Of a stretch of 64,000 bases of DNA, positions 1 through 10,485 are shown in pieces. A program made the translations under genes and the position numbers. The notes under the pieces were generated by a model that was not told where the DNA came from, made no database searches, and saw only the letters and a program-made list of their open reading frames with translations. This stretch comes from Crotalaria pallida (taxonomy: Eukaryota; Streptophyta; Magnoliopsida; Fabales; Fabaceae): assembly GCA_037953625.1 (NCBI GenBank), contig CM075655.1, positions 10,434,001 to 10,498,000 on the forward strand, read 5' to 3'. Position 1 is the first letter of the stretch; every line of letters begins with the position of its first letter.

Positions 1-726
1 CCAAACGCTCTGCGGATGATCGAATGAGGATTAAACTAGAGGTAAAACTAGACCTTGACCTTGACCCTCAGGTGGAATCGATCTCTAGGAATTCTTTTAC
101 CGGATTGGAATTATTAAACGAATGAGAAGGAAATAGCATAGAAGTAGAATGAAAAAGCGGTGAAGATTGATTTTAAGAACGACTTTGCTGGACTCACTTG
201 AAGGAGTAAAAGGTGAACGGGATAAAAGTGAAGTCACGAAGTGGAATTTCAATCAAGATGTTACGTCGGAACACCACAAGTGATAATCTCAGTCTTTTGG
301 GACCCTGTGCATTTGATAGGACCCCGATTGACCGAGACCAACCAGTTAGTCGCAGATCCATAGAAGCGCATCCTTCGGCGACTCTCTGCTGAAAATGCAT
401 ACTTTGGGGATAATCTCCATTGTCTTCTTGCTTGACATGTATCCAGTCAATCCTGGGTTATCTTGCAAAGACCATGAGACTCATTCTTGAGTGCTTCATG
501 TTTCTTCTTTTCATCTTCACTCTCTTCAAGCTTCAAGCATCTCAGATGCAAAGGTGAGAAATTGCCAAGTCGTAGAAACCCGGCGTAGTTCTATGCTTAC
601 CGATAGATAGTCACCCACGTGTCCTCTTCTCAGCCTTGGATACCAGTAAGGAACTTACGTACTCTATTATGAGAAACGAACGAGCATACCCCCCCTAGCA
701 TTGATATAATCAAGTGTGTTGATGCT

Positions 727-739
727 AAGTGGGGGAGGA
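727..739 (+). other. extra polypurine-tract-like site in G1
   Basis: The sequence AAGTGGGGGAGGA nearly repeats the true tract at 972-985, about 245 bp upstream. It could be a second plus-strand priming site or an old duplication. Confidence 0.4.
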
Positions 740-971
740 TTTCAACCCAATAAATGGGAGATGGAACTTTAATAATAAGGAAACTGACGCTCCTGTGCAG
801 GCAGAGATGATACGTAGTATTAGAAGACCCGCCTTGAAATAGGCATGGACCTAGCCACACCTAGAGCGGGAAATAAAAACCGAAGGGAAGTAAAAACCGT
901 AGTCCGGAGTTACCAATGGGATGGTTCTCCATTTAAGGAACCAAACAGAATTTCGGGGACGAAATTCTAAT

Positions 972-985
972 AAGTGGGGGAGAAA
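972..985 (+). other. polypurine tract of G1
   Basis: AAGTGGGGGAGAAA lies directly against the TGTAACATCCCG start of the LTR, the position where plus-strand DNA synthesis is primed. Confidence 0.85.
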
Positions 986-1240
986 TGTAACATCCCGAAT
1001 TTTAATTCTAATAATAATTAGAATAATAGTAAGATTTGGAAGTAAGGATTATCCTAGAAGGGATTTAAAATTATGGATTAGGATTTCTTTGAGTGCCATA
1101 GAGGAGTTAAGGAGCATTGGCATCGAAAAGCAAATTTAAAGAAGACCAAACGAGTGTTAAAAATCGATTTTTCGGTGTTATAAACACCCGACGTTAGGAA
1201 ATTCAAAATAAAAGATTTAAGATTCAAAACACAATTCCAA

Positions 1241-1303
1241 CCGTTGGATATGAAGATATGATTTTTAGGAAGTCACTCGTAAAATTTGAGCAAGATCCGA
1301 CGG
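1241..1303 (+). repeat. conserved long-range inverted pair in the G1 LTR
   Basis: CCGTTGGAT at 1241-1249 can pair with ATCCGACGG at 1295-1303 with one G-T wobble. LTR A of the array has the same pair in perfect form (25209-25217 with 25263-25271), followed in both by ACGAAGAAGTTATGGC. This block shows the two LTRs are related. Confidence 0.6.
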
Positions 1304-1382
1304 TGAACGAAGAAGTTATGGCTATTTGAAGTTGGGAGAAAATAGCTGAAAAATAGAAAAATGAAGTAGCAGTAGCTGCTCA

Positions 1383-1458
1383 TTTCGCTTAAGCGAAAAT
1401 GATCCAGTAGCAACACATATGGGGTTCGTTTAAGCGAACAGATTTCGCTTAAGCGAAA
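1383..1458 (+). repeat. cluster of three CGCTTAAGCG-type palindromes
   Basis: TTTCGCTTAAGCGAAA occurs at 1383-1398 and 1443-1458. Between them GTTCGTTTAAGCGAAC (1424-1439) has a changed outer pair (G-C instead of T-A) that still matches. They lie upstream of the leader, where LTR enhancers sit; a protein-binding role is inferred. Confidence 0.75.
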
Positions 1459-1632
1459 TTACTTCGATCTGAAACATTAAAAACGCGTTTTGGGGCTGAA
1501 ACCCACCCCCAAACCCCATTTTTCTTCCCCTGTTCCACCCTCCTCCGCCCTCCTCCATCAGGGCAGCCACCACCACCCACAACCACCACTCTTCACCTCT
1601 CCCTTCCCTCCTTCCCTCACATTCCACCATCA

Positions 1633-1675
1633 ACTCTCTCTCTCTCTCTCTCTCTCTTTTTCTCTCTCTCTCTCC
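1633..1675 (+). repeat. (CT)n microsatellite in the LTR leader
   Basis: Near-pure CT run broken by a short T run at 1658-1662, inside a 600-bp pyrimidine-rich tract. Proline-rich open frames across it are by-products of the CCACCACC and CT composition. Confidence 0.85.
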
Positions 1676-2844
1676 ATTGAGCCCTCCCTCTCCTTCTCTC
1701 TCCACCACCAGCAGCCACCACCGCCGCCCCACAAGCCGCCACCACCAAAGCCACCACCACCATGAATGCCTCTCTCTCCCTCCCTTCCCCTCTTGACTCT
1801 TAGTTCCTTTCTCTCTCATCTAGGGCTTTGAGTCCTCTCACCTCCGGCCACCACAACCCGTCGCCACTGCACCGGCCACCACAGCCACCGTGAGTCGCCA
1901 CCCCCACCGTCCCGATCCATCACCATAACCATAAACCCCTCCCTTTTCCATTCTCTCTCTCACCGTGAACCCTCTCTCTCTCCTCCCGGTGTCGAAGAGC
2001 AACACCGTCACCGTGATCGAGATCGATTGTCCCCACCGTGCTTGGAATCAAAGATTGGGGAAGCTTAGGATCCAGTTGGAGCCGAGCTAAAGCGTGAGTC
2101 GGGGAGTAAAGCGCCAGATTAAGGTTACCCCTCACTATCACCGATTGAGGTAAGGGGTTTCATTACCAGTCCTTAAGGGGTGTATTTCTGGGTAGTTATA
2201 TCTATCGCTAGGACCGGGGGAAATGTTAATTGTTAATGAACCTTAGGGTAACCCGCTAATAATGAAGAAAGATAGATGGAGTAAATAGGGGAAACAAATA
2301 GTGATGAATAAAAGATAGGTAATAGAATAACTAACCAATTAGGTCGGTAGGGTGTGGCAAAAGAATAGAAATGGTGAATAGGGAAGTATATTTAGAAATG
2401 AACAAATGAGAGTAAAGAGAATTTAGTGAGACTACTGAGTAGAATAGGACTAATGATGTAATAATAGGATATGTAATAAGGAAGATAATTAGGAAAAGAA
2501 AAGTTAGATAAAGAAGAGTTAAAGCAATTAGTAACGAAATAAACGGAATAACAAGAAAGAAATAAATAAACAGAATTATAAGGAAGAGAAGAAGAAAAAG
2601 AAAAGAAAAAGAATAGGTAAACAACTAAGAGTTAGTATGAGAGTAATTTAGTAACGAAAAGTACTTAAGTATAAGATGGCAAGGAAATAATAATAAGTCG
2701 TTAAGGGAAGGCGTGAACTAAGTGAGACGATAATAGAGGATAAGGAAGTGTTAGGAAACTAAATGTATTAGATAGAATTAAGGAACTAAAAGTAAAGGGA
2801 TAAAACTAATACGATAATAAAGAGATAATAAGAATGGTAAATGT

Positions 2845-3060
2845 CGCAGGTGGTTGTATTGACCCTGTGACACGGCGCAGGTGGTTGTATTGACCCTGTG
2901 GCCAAATAAAAATGGTATATGTCACAGGTGGTTGTATTGACCCTGTGGCACGGCGCAGGTGGTTGTATTGACCCTGTGGTCAAATAAATATGGTACATGT
3001 CACAGGTGGTTGTATTGACCCTGTGGCACGGCGCAGGTGGTTGTATTGACCCTGTGGCCA
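2845..3060 (+). repeat. tandem hairpin array 1 (six units, 78-bp higher-order period)
   Basis: Units start at 2845, 2876, 2923, 2954, 3001 and 3032, alternating 31 and 47 bp, so three copies of a 78-bp pair. Each has the core AGGTGGTTGTATTGACCCTG. Arms are CACAGG/CCTGTG in two units and CGCAGG/CCTGTG in four, where the change leaves a G-T wobble, so pairing survives in every unit. Confidence 0.85.
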
Positions 3061-3081
3061 AATAATAAAAAGGTAAGGGAA

Positions 3082-3283
3082 GTTTATGTAGATCTCTGTC
3101 TGAGGTTACATAAACGAGATGGGTGTATACAGATAACTGTTTGTGGTTGTATACACGTATGCAGATCACTGTTTGTGGTTGCATACGTATGCAGATCACT
3201 GTTTGTGGTTGCATACACAGCGTTTGTAGATCACTGTTTGTGGTTGCAAACACGGTGTGTAGATCTCTGATTGAGGTTACACA
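3082..3283 (+). repeat. tandem hairpin array 2 with co-varying arms (six units)
   Basis: Six units share a core close to AGATCACTGTTTGTGGTT, but the arms differ and still pair: GTTTATGTA/TACATAAAC (3082-3115), GTGTATAC/GTATACAC (3123-3156), CGTATGC/GCATACG (3156-3187), GTATGC/GCATAC (3187-3216), GTTTGT/GCAAAC with one wobble (3222-3251) and TGTGTA/TACACA (3256-3283). Neighbouring hairpins share arm bases at 3156 and 3187. Confidence 0.85.
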
Positions 3284-3777
3284 TAATGGAAAATGAATAA
3301 TGGAAATAAATAAAAATGGAATCGGTAAAGAAATTAAAGGGAATGAATAATGGTCAAGGTAATGGAAAGATTTAGGAAAAGGAAAAAGGGATAACGGAAA
3401 CGGATAGGGACATATCAGTGATTAAGGGAAGAGGGTAATGAAAATGGAATAAAAAGGGAATAAAAATGGGAAAGGAAATGAAAATGATATTGGAAAGGAT
3501 AAATGGCTAATAGAGTGGTTATGGGAAAGGAAGAAAAAGAAATAGGTTAGCTGGAAAGAGGAGGAATAGAGAAACTAGGGTAATTAGGAAAAAAGGGGTA
3601 AAAAGGAAAAGAGGAGCATGAATTAAGTAGTATAGTATGGGTTTGAATGGTCTTGGTGTGTCGTATATATCTGCTTAGAAATCTCTCTTTAAGTTCTGTG
3701 TGATGCTTCCCCTGTGTGGTTAATATTTTTCAGGTACACAAGTGGAGCATACACCCGTGCCGGCCGAGCAGGATTTT

Positions 3778-3796
3778 CATTCCATTACGTGGAATG
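3778..3796 (+). repeat. hairpin downstream of the acceptor in the G1 LTR
   Basis: CATTCCA/TGGAATG with a 5-base loop, right after the block GGCCGAGCAGGATT. LTR B has a hairpin with unrelated arms in the same place (26507-26529 on the minus strand). Confidence 0.65.
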
Positions 3797-4102
3797 TTTA
3801 TTAGATATTATGAGTGGATAATTATTTAATGTAATTTATAATATGAATTAGTAGCTTGCCCCGCAACTTGTATTATTTGGGCATTAGGATCTATGTACTT
3901 ATTAAACTGTTGTTGTTTATGTTTTTAATGAATTCTGGACTCACAGGTTTTTAGAAGAAAATTTTTGGGAAGTCCGGAAAACAGAGGAAACTCTGCCGGA
4001 TTTTCGTAAAAGTTTTTATAAGTAAGTAAGCTTAAAAAGGAATTTTAAATCTCTGATTTTTAATAAAACCTAAAAGTAACTAATAAAAGTGAGAGTGTTA
4101 CA

Positions 4103-5326
4103 TTGGTCTTCAAATCCTACCATGAAATGGGTTGGTTCTTCTAATTCTAGCACTCTTGATCTACAAGAAAAGGCTTGGTCTAGATTGAATCTCCTTCCTC
4201 CTCCTCTCCTATGGCTCTCGGCCAAACTCCCTCCTTTCTCTCTATTTCTTTTCTTTTCTTTCTAAGAGTAAAATGGGCTCTTAGAAGTAGTGTTTGTGTT
4301 GGTATGGTGGAAGAATGAGAAATGAATGGGTGAAAGAAAATGAACTAAGGCCACTCACATATATAGGCCACGGACCATTCTCTATTTTGCCCTTAGGTTT
4401 AGGTTTTTGTTACACACAAGAGGAGGGGCGGTCTTGGCATCACAAAAAGATGCATGGGTGGATTTTATCATTTGCAAGGGAACAAGGTGTGATGGGCTAG
4501 AGCTTAGGGTCATTCTAGGGCTAAGACTTAGTTAGCACATGGTTAGGGTTTGGTTACATCCTAACTTAGTTTTGGTTTTGGTTTGGTTCCTTTAGTTCCT
4601 AATTTTCTTAGCCCATAAGCTTCTTGATACATGCATACTCATACACGTACAACACACATACATACACACATAGACACATTCATGCAACCGTATCATACAC
4701 ACACATACACACAATTTACATTTTATTTTCTTAATCACATTTACTTAAACATTCCAATTATTAATTCACACAATAATGCAATCAATTCCAAAATCACACT
4801 CATACAATTAATCCATTTATCACACAGTACACACACATCCAATCAAACACATTTCACACAAAAATTCAAGCCAAATCAATAAATTCATTTTCTTAAAAAT
4901 ACCATTTCCAAAAATTCGTATTTTCTAACTCTGAAAATAAATTTTTATAAAACAACCCAAAAAAATCTGAAAATTACATTTTTAAAATCTATGTTTCAAG
5001 ACGATCGTTTTGATATAAAGTTCATGAAAATCCGAGTTACGGTTAAAAAGTTACGAATTTTTAAAGTTAACAGATTCAAAAACTTCATTTCTAATAAAAA
5101 TCACTTTTCAATAAAATCACAACTAATTTCTTATAAATCAAATTAAAAAAATCATTCACTTTTCTTCTATAAAAAAAACACTTTGTTTATAAAATTTCAT
5201 GAAAACCAATACTTTATTCCTTTCTCTCATAAAATATTTTTCTGAAAATCCTTTATATCCCAAAACTTCAATGTTTATTTCGACGAAATCGTTTACGCAC
5301 GTGTGGGAAAAATGCGGGGTGTTACA
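4103..5326 (-). mobile_element. 3' LTR fragment of a LARD-like gypsy-type element
   Basis: Matches 22689-23914 almost base for base (1224 against 1226 bp) and ends CGGGGTGTTACA. G1 cut this LTR, so only its end is in the window. It contains the (CA)-rich run at about 4631-4720 and a minus-strand TATA-like CCTATATATGTG at 4357-4368, both also found in the other LTR. Short open frames here occur in both LTR copies only because the DNA is duplicated. TTGGT at 4103-4107 is the presumed target duplication of G1. Confidence 0.85.
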
Positions 5327-5345
5327 TTCTCCCCAACTTGAAGAT
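5327..5345 (-). other. polypurine tract of the LARD-like element
   Basis: On the minus strand the sequence runs CAAGTTGGGGAGAA directly into TGTAACACCCCGC of the LTR, preceded by a CTCGAGGACGAGAAAT block. This is the usual gypsy 3' end and shows the element points to the left. Confidence 0.8.
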
Positions 5346-6662
5346 TTCTCGTCCTCGAGAAATACCGTGTAGAATCTGTCTGATCGGCGGACGCGTAACC
5401 TCTTGACAAAATTCTTTTACTCTCTAACTGTCGCAATCGTCGCATCTTCGAATTTACACCGTTTCCTCATCGTTCTTAAGAGCAAATCGAACGGATTACT
5501 TGAAAAAGTAATCTCTCAAAGGACTTTCGACAACAAACATGGCGGGGTAAAAACAACACGGTTTCATTGACAACAAGGACTGATGGGTTCAAAGGCACCA
5601 AAATAGGATTCAGAAACAACATGGTTACGGCCGTTTGGGGTCAAGACACTACTACATTTCAAGATTACATGTTTCTCATCAATTCAAGCCTAAACAAACT
5701 ACTCCCTAAAACTTCACATTTCCATCTACTCCCCAACTTAGATGACTCATATCTCTCTGTACCACGCTCATCATTACAAACTTAACCTCTAAATACTCCC
5801 ATCTTTCACCACCTTTTATTAATTCCATAGAATTTCCCATCACTTAGCTCCAATCTATCCTCTTATTGCATTATATCTCACTAAACATTTACTCTTATCA
5901 GACTCCAATAGTCACTATTAAATCTTCCTCTTACTCTATCAGCCACTAATCCTCAAGAAACATACACTATCTCACTCCTCATTATAAACACTTGATCATA
6001 TAACTTAAACACTCTAAACCTTTTTCCACCTTTCACAATTTTCCTCATGTTCTAAACCATTAAAATCCCTCAACTACAAGACCTATTATCCATTGCCACA
6101 TCAAATCCTAACTTTTCACCTAACCTTGAGTCAATCACTTAAAGATTCTAACCACAAATTCCACCATCTTATTAACTCGACTTTACCATATCATCACCTA
6201 TTCACCTCTATTTATCCATTTTCCAACTCAACTCAAAACACTTATGACCTCAAAACTCTAATTATTACCTTAATTTCTTCCTCATCTTATCACCATCTAA
6301 ACCAGTCCGTCATCACAACTCTTAGACCTAACCACTTTACATAACTCACTACTCATCTATGGCTCAAAAAGGATACTTCTATCTTCTCCAAGACTCGCAC
6401 TTCCTTACTTCATATTTCTTAATCCTCACTCTTCTTGACCTTCACAATCTTTCCCTCACAACACTTCACAACTCACTTCCTATCTTAGGGATTTCTGCTG
6501 AACTGATACAGGATATCGGGGTTTAACATTTCAAACAAGAGTTTAGGAAAGAATGAATGAATGTCTTGGTCAAGGATCAAAAGAGTCTTCGGGTTTATCA
6601 ACAACCAAAGCTTTATCAAAAACATTGTCTAAGATTCTCAGAAAGGCTTTTTCAAATGTCAG
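5327..6662 (-). mobile_element. interior of the LARD-like element, part 1 (non-coding)
   Basis: 1336 bp between the 3' LTR and the SIRE insertion. It is C/T-rich on the plus strand with no gag or pol motif in either direction. It resumes after the SIRE element at 17785. The last five bases (6658-6662, GTCAG) are the left SIRE target duplication. Confidence 0.65.
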
Positions 6663-8900
6663 TGTTAGAATTATTGATAGGATTGGCAGCCGACACCCAA
6701 GAGGGGGGTAAATTGGGTGTTTATGAAAACATTGGAAAATATTTTCTTTAAAACTTTTTCAACAAACTTAAAGAGATTTTGCAGCGGAAAACAATATAAT
6801 GTTGAAAATCGATTGCGCTTAAGCGAATAATATTAATACTATTATGAAAAACTAATATGCGCGAATACGAATTAAATAAGAACAACGAAAACCGTTATCG
6901 CGCTTATTATTTTAAATTCGCTTAAAATAGATTATTACAAAATAGATGTTATGATGCGCAACAAATAAATATAACAACGAAATATAAAAGAGATAGGGAT
7001 AGAAGAGATTGCACCGGAGATTTTATCATGGTTCGGCAAACCCGGCCTACTCCAGTCCCCAAGCGACCCGCTTGAGCTTTTCACTAAACCAAGACGCCAC
7101 GCGTCCCCAAGTACAACCATAGCGCCCCGCAAGCTACTAGAAACCTCCTTTCGCTAGGGACCTCAATAAACCAGATAGCCTAACTACTAGGTGCCCCACC
7201 GTTCGTCTAGCACTACCCAATACACAAGGGTTCCTCACCCTACAAACACGAATGCAGCACGTCCGCACTAGGAGATTCACTCCCTAGTCACTAAGGGTCA
7301 CACACCCCTTACACAAATAGTTATGGATATGGAGATTGAGTACAACCACTATAATGCACTCTTCTTAGTGCAGATACAACAATATGGGCTTCTAACAAAA
7401 TTGTGTTCTATATAACACTGATACAACAATAACGCTCTAATGGTGCTGAATTTAAATCACAAGTACTATGGCCAAAATAATTCTTTCTCTTCAAGAAATA
7501 ATATCAAAGTTTAAGAACTGGTTGAAGGAGAAGAGAAGAGGAGAAGAACGTGAAGAGGTTTTTCAAAAATGTTATCAGGAGAGTTATTAGAATGAAAACT
7601 TGATTCAAATCCATTTTAAAACAACAAATAGAACATGTTTAAAATCAAAAACAAATCTTAAAGATTTAAGACATAAAACTAAAGATTTGAAAATATTTGA
7701 AATTCAAATTTTGAATTTGAAAATAGAATCAGAATCAAATAAAAAATGATTTTGGAAATAAATCAAATTTAAAATAAGAATGAAATCAAATCCGGAAATA
7801 TTCAAAATTGATTTTATGAAATCAAATAAGTAAAATAATATTTTTGAAATCAAAATCAAATCAAATAGATTTAAAGAATAAAATAAAATAGAATAAAATC
7901 AATTTTGAAATTAGATCAAAGATTTGATTCTTAAAAACAAATAAGGAAATATTTTCAAAAACAAAATCAAATTCGAATTTTGAAAATAAATCAGAATCAA
8001 TTATCTAAAAACAAATCAGGAAATAAATCAAAATGATTCTGACAAGTTTTTCAATAAAACTTGAGGTAATCGATTACTTCAAGAAGATAATCGATTATCC
8101 CTTTTAAAAATAGAAACTTTTAAATTCTTTTTAAAAACCAGTAATCGATTACAACATAGAATTTAATCGATTACTTCACTTCTGTTTAATATATCATGCA
8201 ACTGATATAATCGATTATCACTGGTCAAATAATCGATTACATAGCCTCTGAAAAATATATGATGCAACTCCAGTAATCGATTATCTATGCCAAGTAATCG
8301 ATTACTTTCATACAAAAAGTAATGGATTAGCCAGGTTCAAATACTCGATTACACTCTCTCTGGATTTTCTATGATGCAACATAAATAATCGATTATCTTG
8401 AAAGAGTAATCGATTATCTCTGTCAAAACTTGTCTTAACAGATTTTCACAATTTAGAGAAATCCAGCTAGAGGTTGTCAAGATATATTTTCACAGTGAAT
8501 CAATTAAGACATTAAAAATACGTTTTTAGAAATACTCTTTTTGCAATTAAAAACATTTTTCATAAACTAAGTTAGAAACAGATTTTCATGAAAACACATT
8601 TTGCAATTAAAACATTTTTCACTAAATGTTCTTTTCTTCTCCTTAACATGAAAAACTAATTTTGGCCATTAGACACTTGTAATAAAAATTCATTACCTTA
8701 CAAATTTCCTATGGGCCAGGCTATACTAAACTTGAACATGAAGCTTGAGCCTTGACTTTAGCCTTGAAGCTTGATGCTTGAACTTGATGCAACTCGATGC
8801 TTGAAACTTTGAATCTTGTTTGTAATCATCAAAACATTATCTTCTAGAATCCTTCTAGCATTACTCTTTACGTCCTTTGGGGCAAGCTTGACTTCCAACA
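6663..8900 (-). mobile_element. 3' LTR of the SIRE-like element
   Basis: 2238 bp, near-identical to 15515-17779. The length difference is mainly 27 bp missing near 7900-7920, beside the AAATCAAAT-rich tract. It carries the TAATCGATTA cluster at 8068-8420 and a single GCGCTTAAGCGAAT site near 6814-6828. Confidence 0.9.
8068..8420 (-). repeat. cluster of about ten TAATCGATTA palindromes (3' LTR copy)
   Basis: Perfect AATCGATT cores recur at about 8068, 8086, 8142, 8163, 8205, 8230, 8273, 8293, 8384 and 8407, with two decayed copies at about 8319 and 8341. The same cluster is in the 5' LTR at about 16946-17298. Each is two inverted TAAT cores, which resembles a homeodomain dimer site; that role is inferred. 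Confidence 0.85.
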
Positions 8901-9153
8901 CTCCCCCTTTTTGATGATGACAAACCCTTTTCTGAGTTTCTGCATCACAAGCGTTAAGCAGCAAGTATAGCACAATATAGTCCAATAATATCATAGGAAA
9001 TTTAAATACAAATAGAGAATATAGAGAATAATTGATTAAGCCATGAAATAGTTTCTCTTCATTCTCATAACCTCCCCCTGCATATATGGTTAGTATACAC
9101 AATGAAGCTTAGAATTCTTCTCCCCCTTTTGTCAACATCAAAAAGGTGGTGAG
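8901..9153 (-). mobile_element. 3' interior of the SIRE-like element with polypurine tracts
   Basis: The tract beside the 3' LTR is AAAAAGGGGGAG on the minus strand (8901-8912). Two more AGGGGGAG sites lie at 9072-9079 and 9120-9127. Repeats of this tract upstream of the 3' LTR are typical of SIRE/Maximus elements. The last five bases (9149-9153, GTGAG) are the left target duplication of the nested LTR. Confidence 0.75.
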
Positions 9154-9416
9154 TGTAACACCCCAAAATTTTAATCCCCGATTAATGAAATGGTAATTAT
9201 AAATTAATTATAATTAATTATTTCCATATTAATCCTTGATTAAAATATGTGTTTATATAGTTGGTATATGTGTGTGAATTGATTTAATAAATATAATAAA
9301 TGCCTAAGATGAGTATTTTGCATATTAGTCCCTGGGTTGGGACCTAGAGGTAATTATAGGAAAGATTTTGGTGGAAAAATAAATAAAATAATTATTTTTC
9401 AAAAATTGGGAAAAAT

Positions 9417-9450
9417 ACTCGAGTATTTTATGAAAAACTCGAGTATTCTG
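9417..9450 (+). repeat. first pair of ACTCGAGT palindromes
   Basis: Two ACTCGAGTATT sites about 20 bp apart, 130 bp upstream of the TATA-like box. Ten more follow at about 10486-10765. Confidence 0.8.
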
Positions 9451-9574
9451 GGTCAAATTGCACGAGTTAGTGCGGTTGATGAGTCAACACCGAGTTGCTA
9501 TCATTTTGACACGAAAACAGCCTCCAAACCACGTCCCAATCTGCGTGTCGAGCTGCATGGATAGCTTATCCATG

Positions 9575-9582
9575 TATTTAAA
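9575..9582 (+). promoter_or_regulatory. TATA-like box of the nested LTR
   Basis: TATTTAAA, followed within 100 bp by a pyrimidine-rich leader (about 9640-9680). Composition and position fit an LTR promoter; nothing else confirms it. Confidence 0.3.
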
Positions 9583-10485
9583 CACTTGGTTGATGCATCA
9601 ACACCCCATTTTGCCAAATTCATGGGTTTTGCTTCAAGTTAGGGTTCCTGGATTGTCCTCTTCGATTCTCTTTCTCAGAGTCAAATTGAAACACAAATCA
9701 TACACGAATACAAAGCTTACATCTTGAGCTTTGTATAGAGAGTAAAATCGTGAGGATTGAGTGAGTGTGTTGAGAGAATTGGAGCTGAGAAGTTGGAGCT
9801 TGTTCTGTCAAAGTGTTACTTGGAGCTTACTTTGATCTTGATTTCTGGTAAGCTCACGAATTCTTGAGTCTCAAATTCGATTCCTTTAGTTAGATTATGT
9901 TGCATAGAGTCCAGAAAATCTAATTTCCCCAATTTAATCTTCTGTTTCATGTACAAACCAATTCCATTTTGGTGTGGTACTCAAAATGCTCTGCATGTGG
10001 CATTTGAAGTTGGTCTGAGAATTTTGGAGCCTTTTTCTTGTCAATACTTGTTTGGAAAACATCTGAGAGGTAAGGGGAAGTAATTATATTCACTAGATAG
10101 AGTTTAATTTCATTAAATGTGTTAGAGAGCCACCAAGAGGCTCTAAGGGCTTAGTTTGAATAGGAACTTTGGTTTGGAGACCAATCCATGCTCTATGACT
10201 GTGATGAGCAAGTTCTATATCATGCATGCAAGCTTAAATGAACTTTGTTTCATGAATATTGTGCTTATTTTGCAATTTGAAGTGTTGAGTTGCTAAATTG
10301 TATATTTCATGCATAATGGATTGATTCTCTGTCAAATGTGTTATTTGATATGAAATGAGTATGTTAACATGTTCAATATGTGGTATGTGAACTATTGTGA
10401 TCACTGTTTTGGGTTAAAAATGTTTAGAAATGGAAATGGTATGTAAAAACCAAGTTTCACTCTGTTCAGTCTGCAGATACTCGAG

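Larger units (their letters stand above)
1..985 (+). mobile_element. 3' end of the interior of a Ty3/gypsy-type retrotransposon (G1)
   Basis: Non-coding 3' part of the interior of the element whose LTR begins at 986. The last stretch reads like the usual gypsy 3' end: a GGGGACGAAATTCTAAT block, then a purine tract, then the TG of the LTR. No pol reading frame remains on the plus strand; the short open frames here have no recognisable domain. The 5' part and the other LTR lie left of the window. Lineage within Ty3/gypsy is not resolved, though the GGGGACGAAATTC plus GTGGGGGAGAA end is common in plant chromovirus-type elements. Confidence 0.7.
2150..3733 (+). other. intron-like interval in the G1 LTR
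   Basis: A strong donor-like GAG/GTAAGGGG (GT at 2150-2151) is followed 1.6 kb later by a T-rich tract and CAG (AG at 3732-3733). LTR B and the nested solo LTR have the same arrangement. Splicing is inferred, not shown. Confidence 0.4.
986..4102 (+). mobile_element. 3' LTR of gypsy-type element G1 (3117 bp)
   Basis: Begins TGTAACATCCCG and ends GAGTGTTACA. The start is fixed by the polypurine tract at 972-985. The end is fixed by comparison with the uninterrupted copy of the host LTR at 22689, where TTGGT follows TCTCCTTC; TTGGT at 4103-4107 is the expected right target duplication. In order it holds: a long-range inverted pair (1241-1303), TTTCGCTTAAGCGAAA palindromes (1383-1458), a pyrimidine-rich leader (about 1500-2100), a donor-like GAG/GTAAGG (2150), a purine-rich AT stretch (2200-2840), two hairpin arrays (2845-3283), more purine-rich sequence, a TTTTTCAG acceptor (3733), a hairpin (3778-3796) and a GGAAGTCCGG block shared with LTR B. 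No protein function is seen in it. Confidence 0.85.

Noticed and set aside
1490..1765. Proline/histidine-rich open frames on both strands of the G1 LTR leader
   Set aside because: Produced by CT and CCACCACC repeats; no start context, domain or conservation.
2331..2624. Hydrophobic 97-codon minus-strand frame that looks like a membrane protein
   Set aside because: Comes from purine-rich AT sequence read antisense; hydrophobicity is a composition effect.
3082..3283. Possible CRISPR array
   Set aside because: Repeats are themselves the hairpins, units abut or share arm bases with no unique spacers, no cas genes exist, and this is plant DNA.
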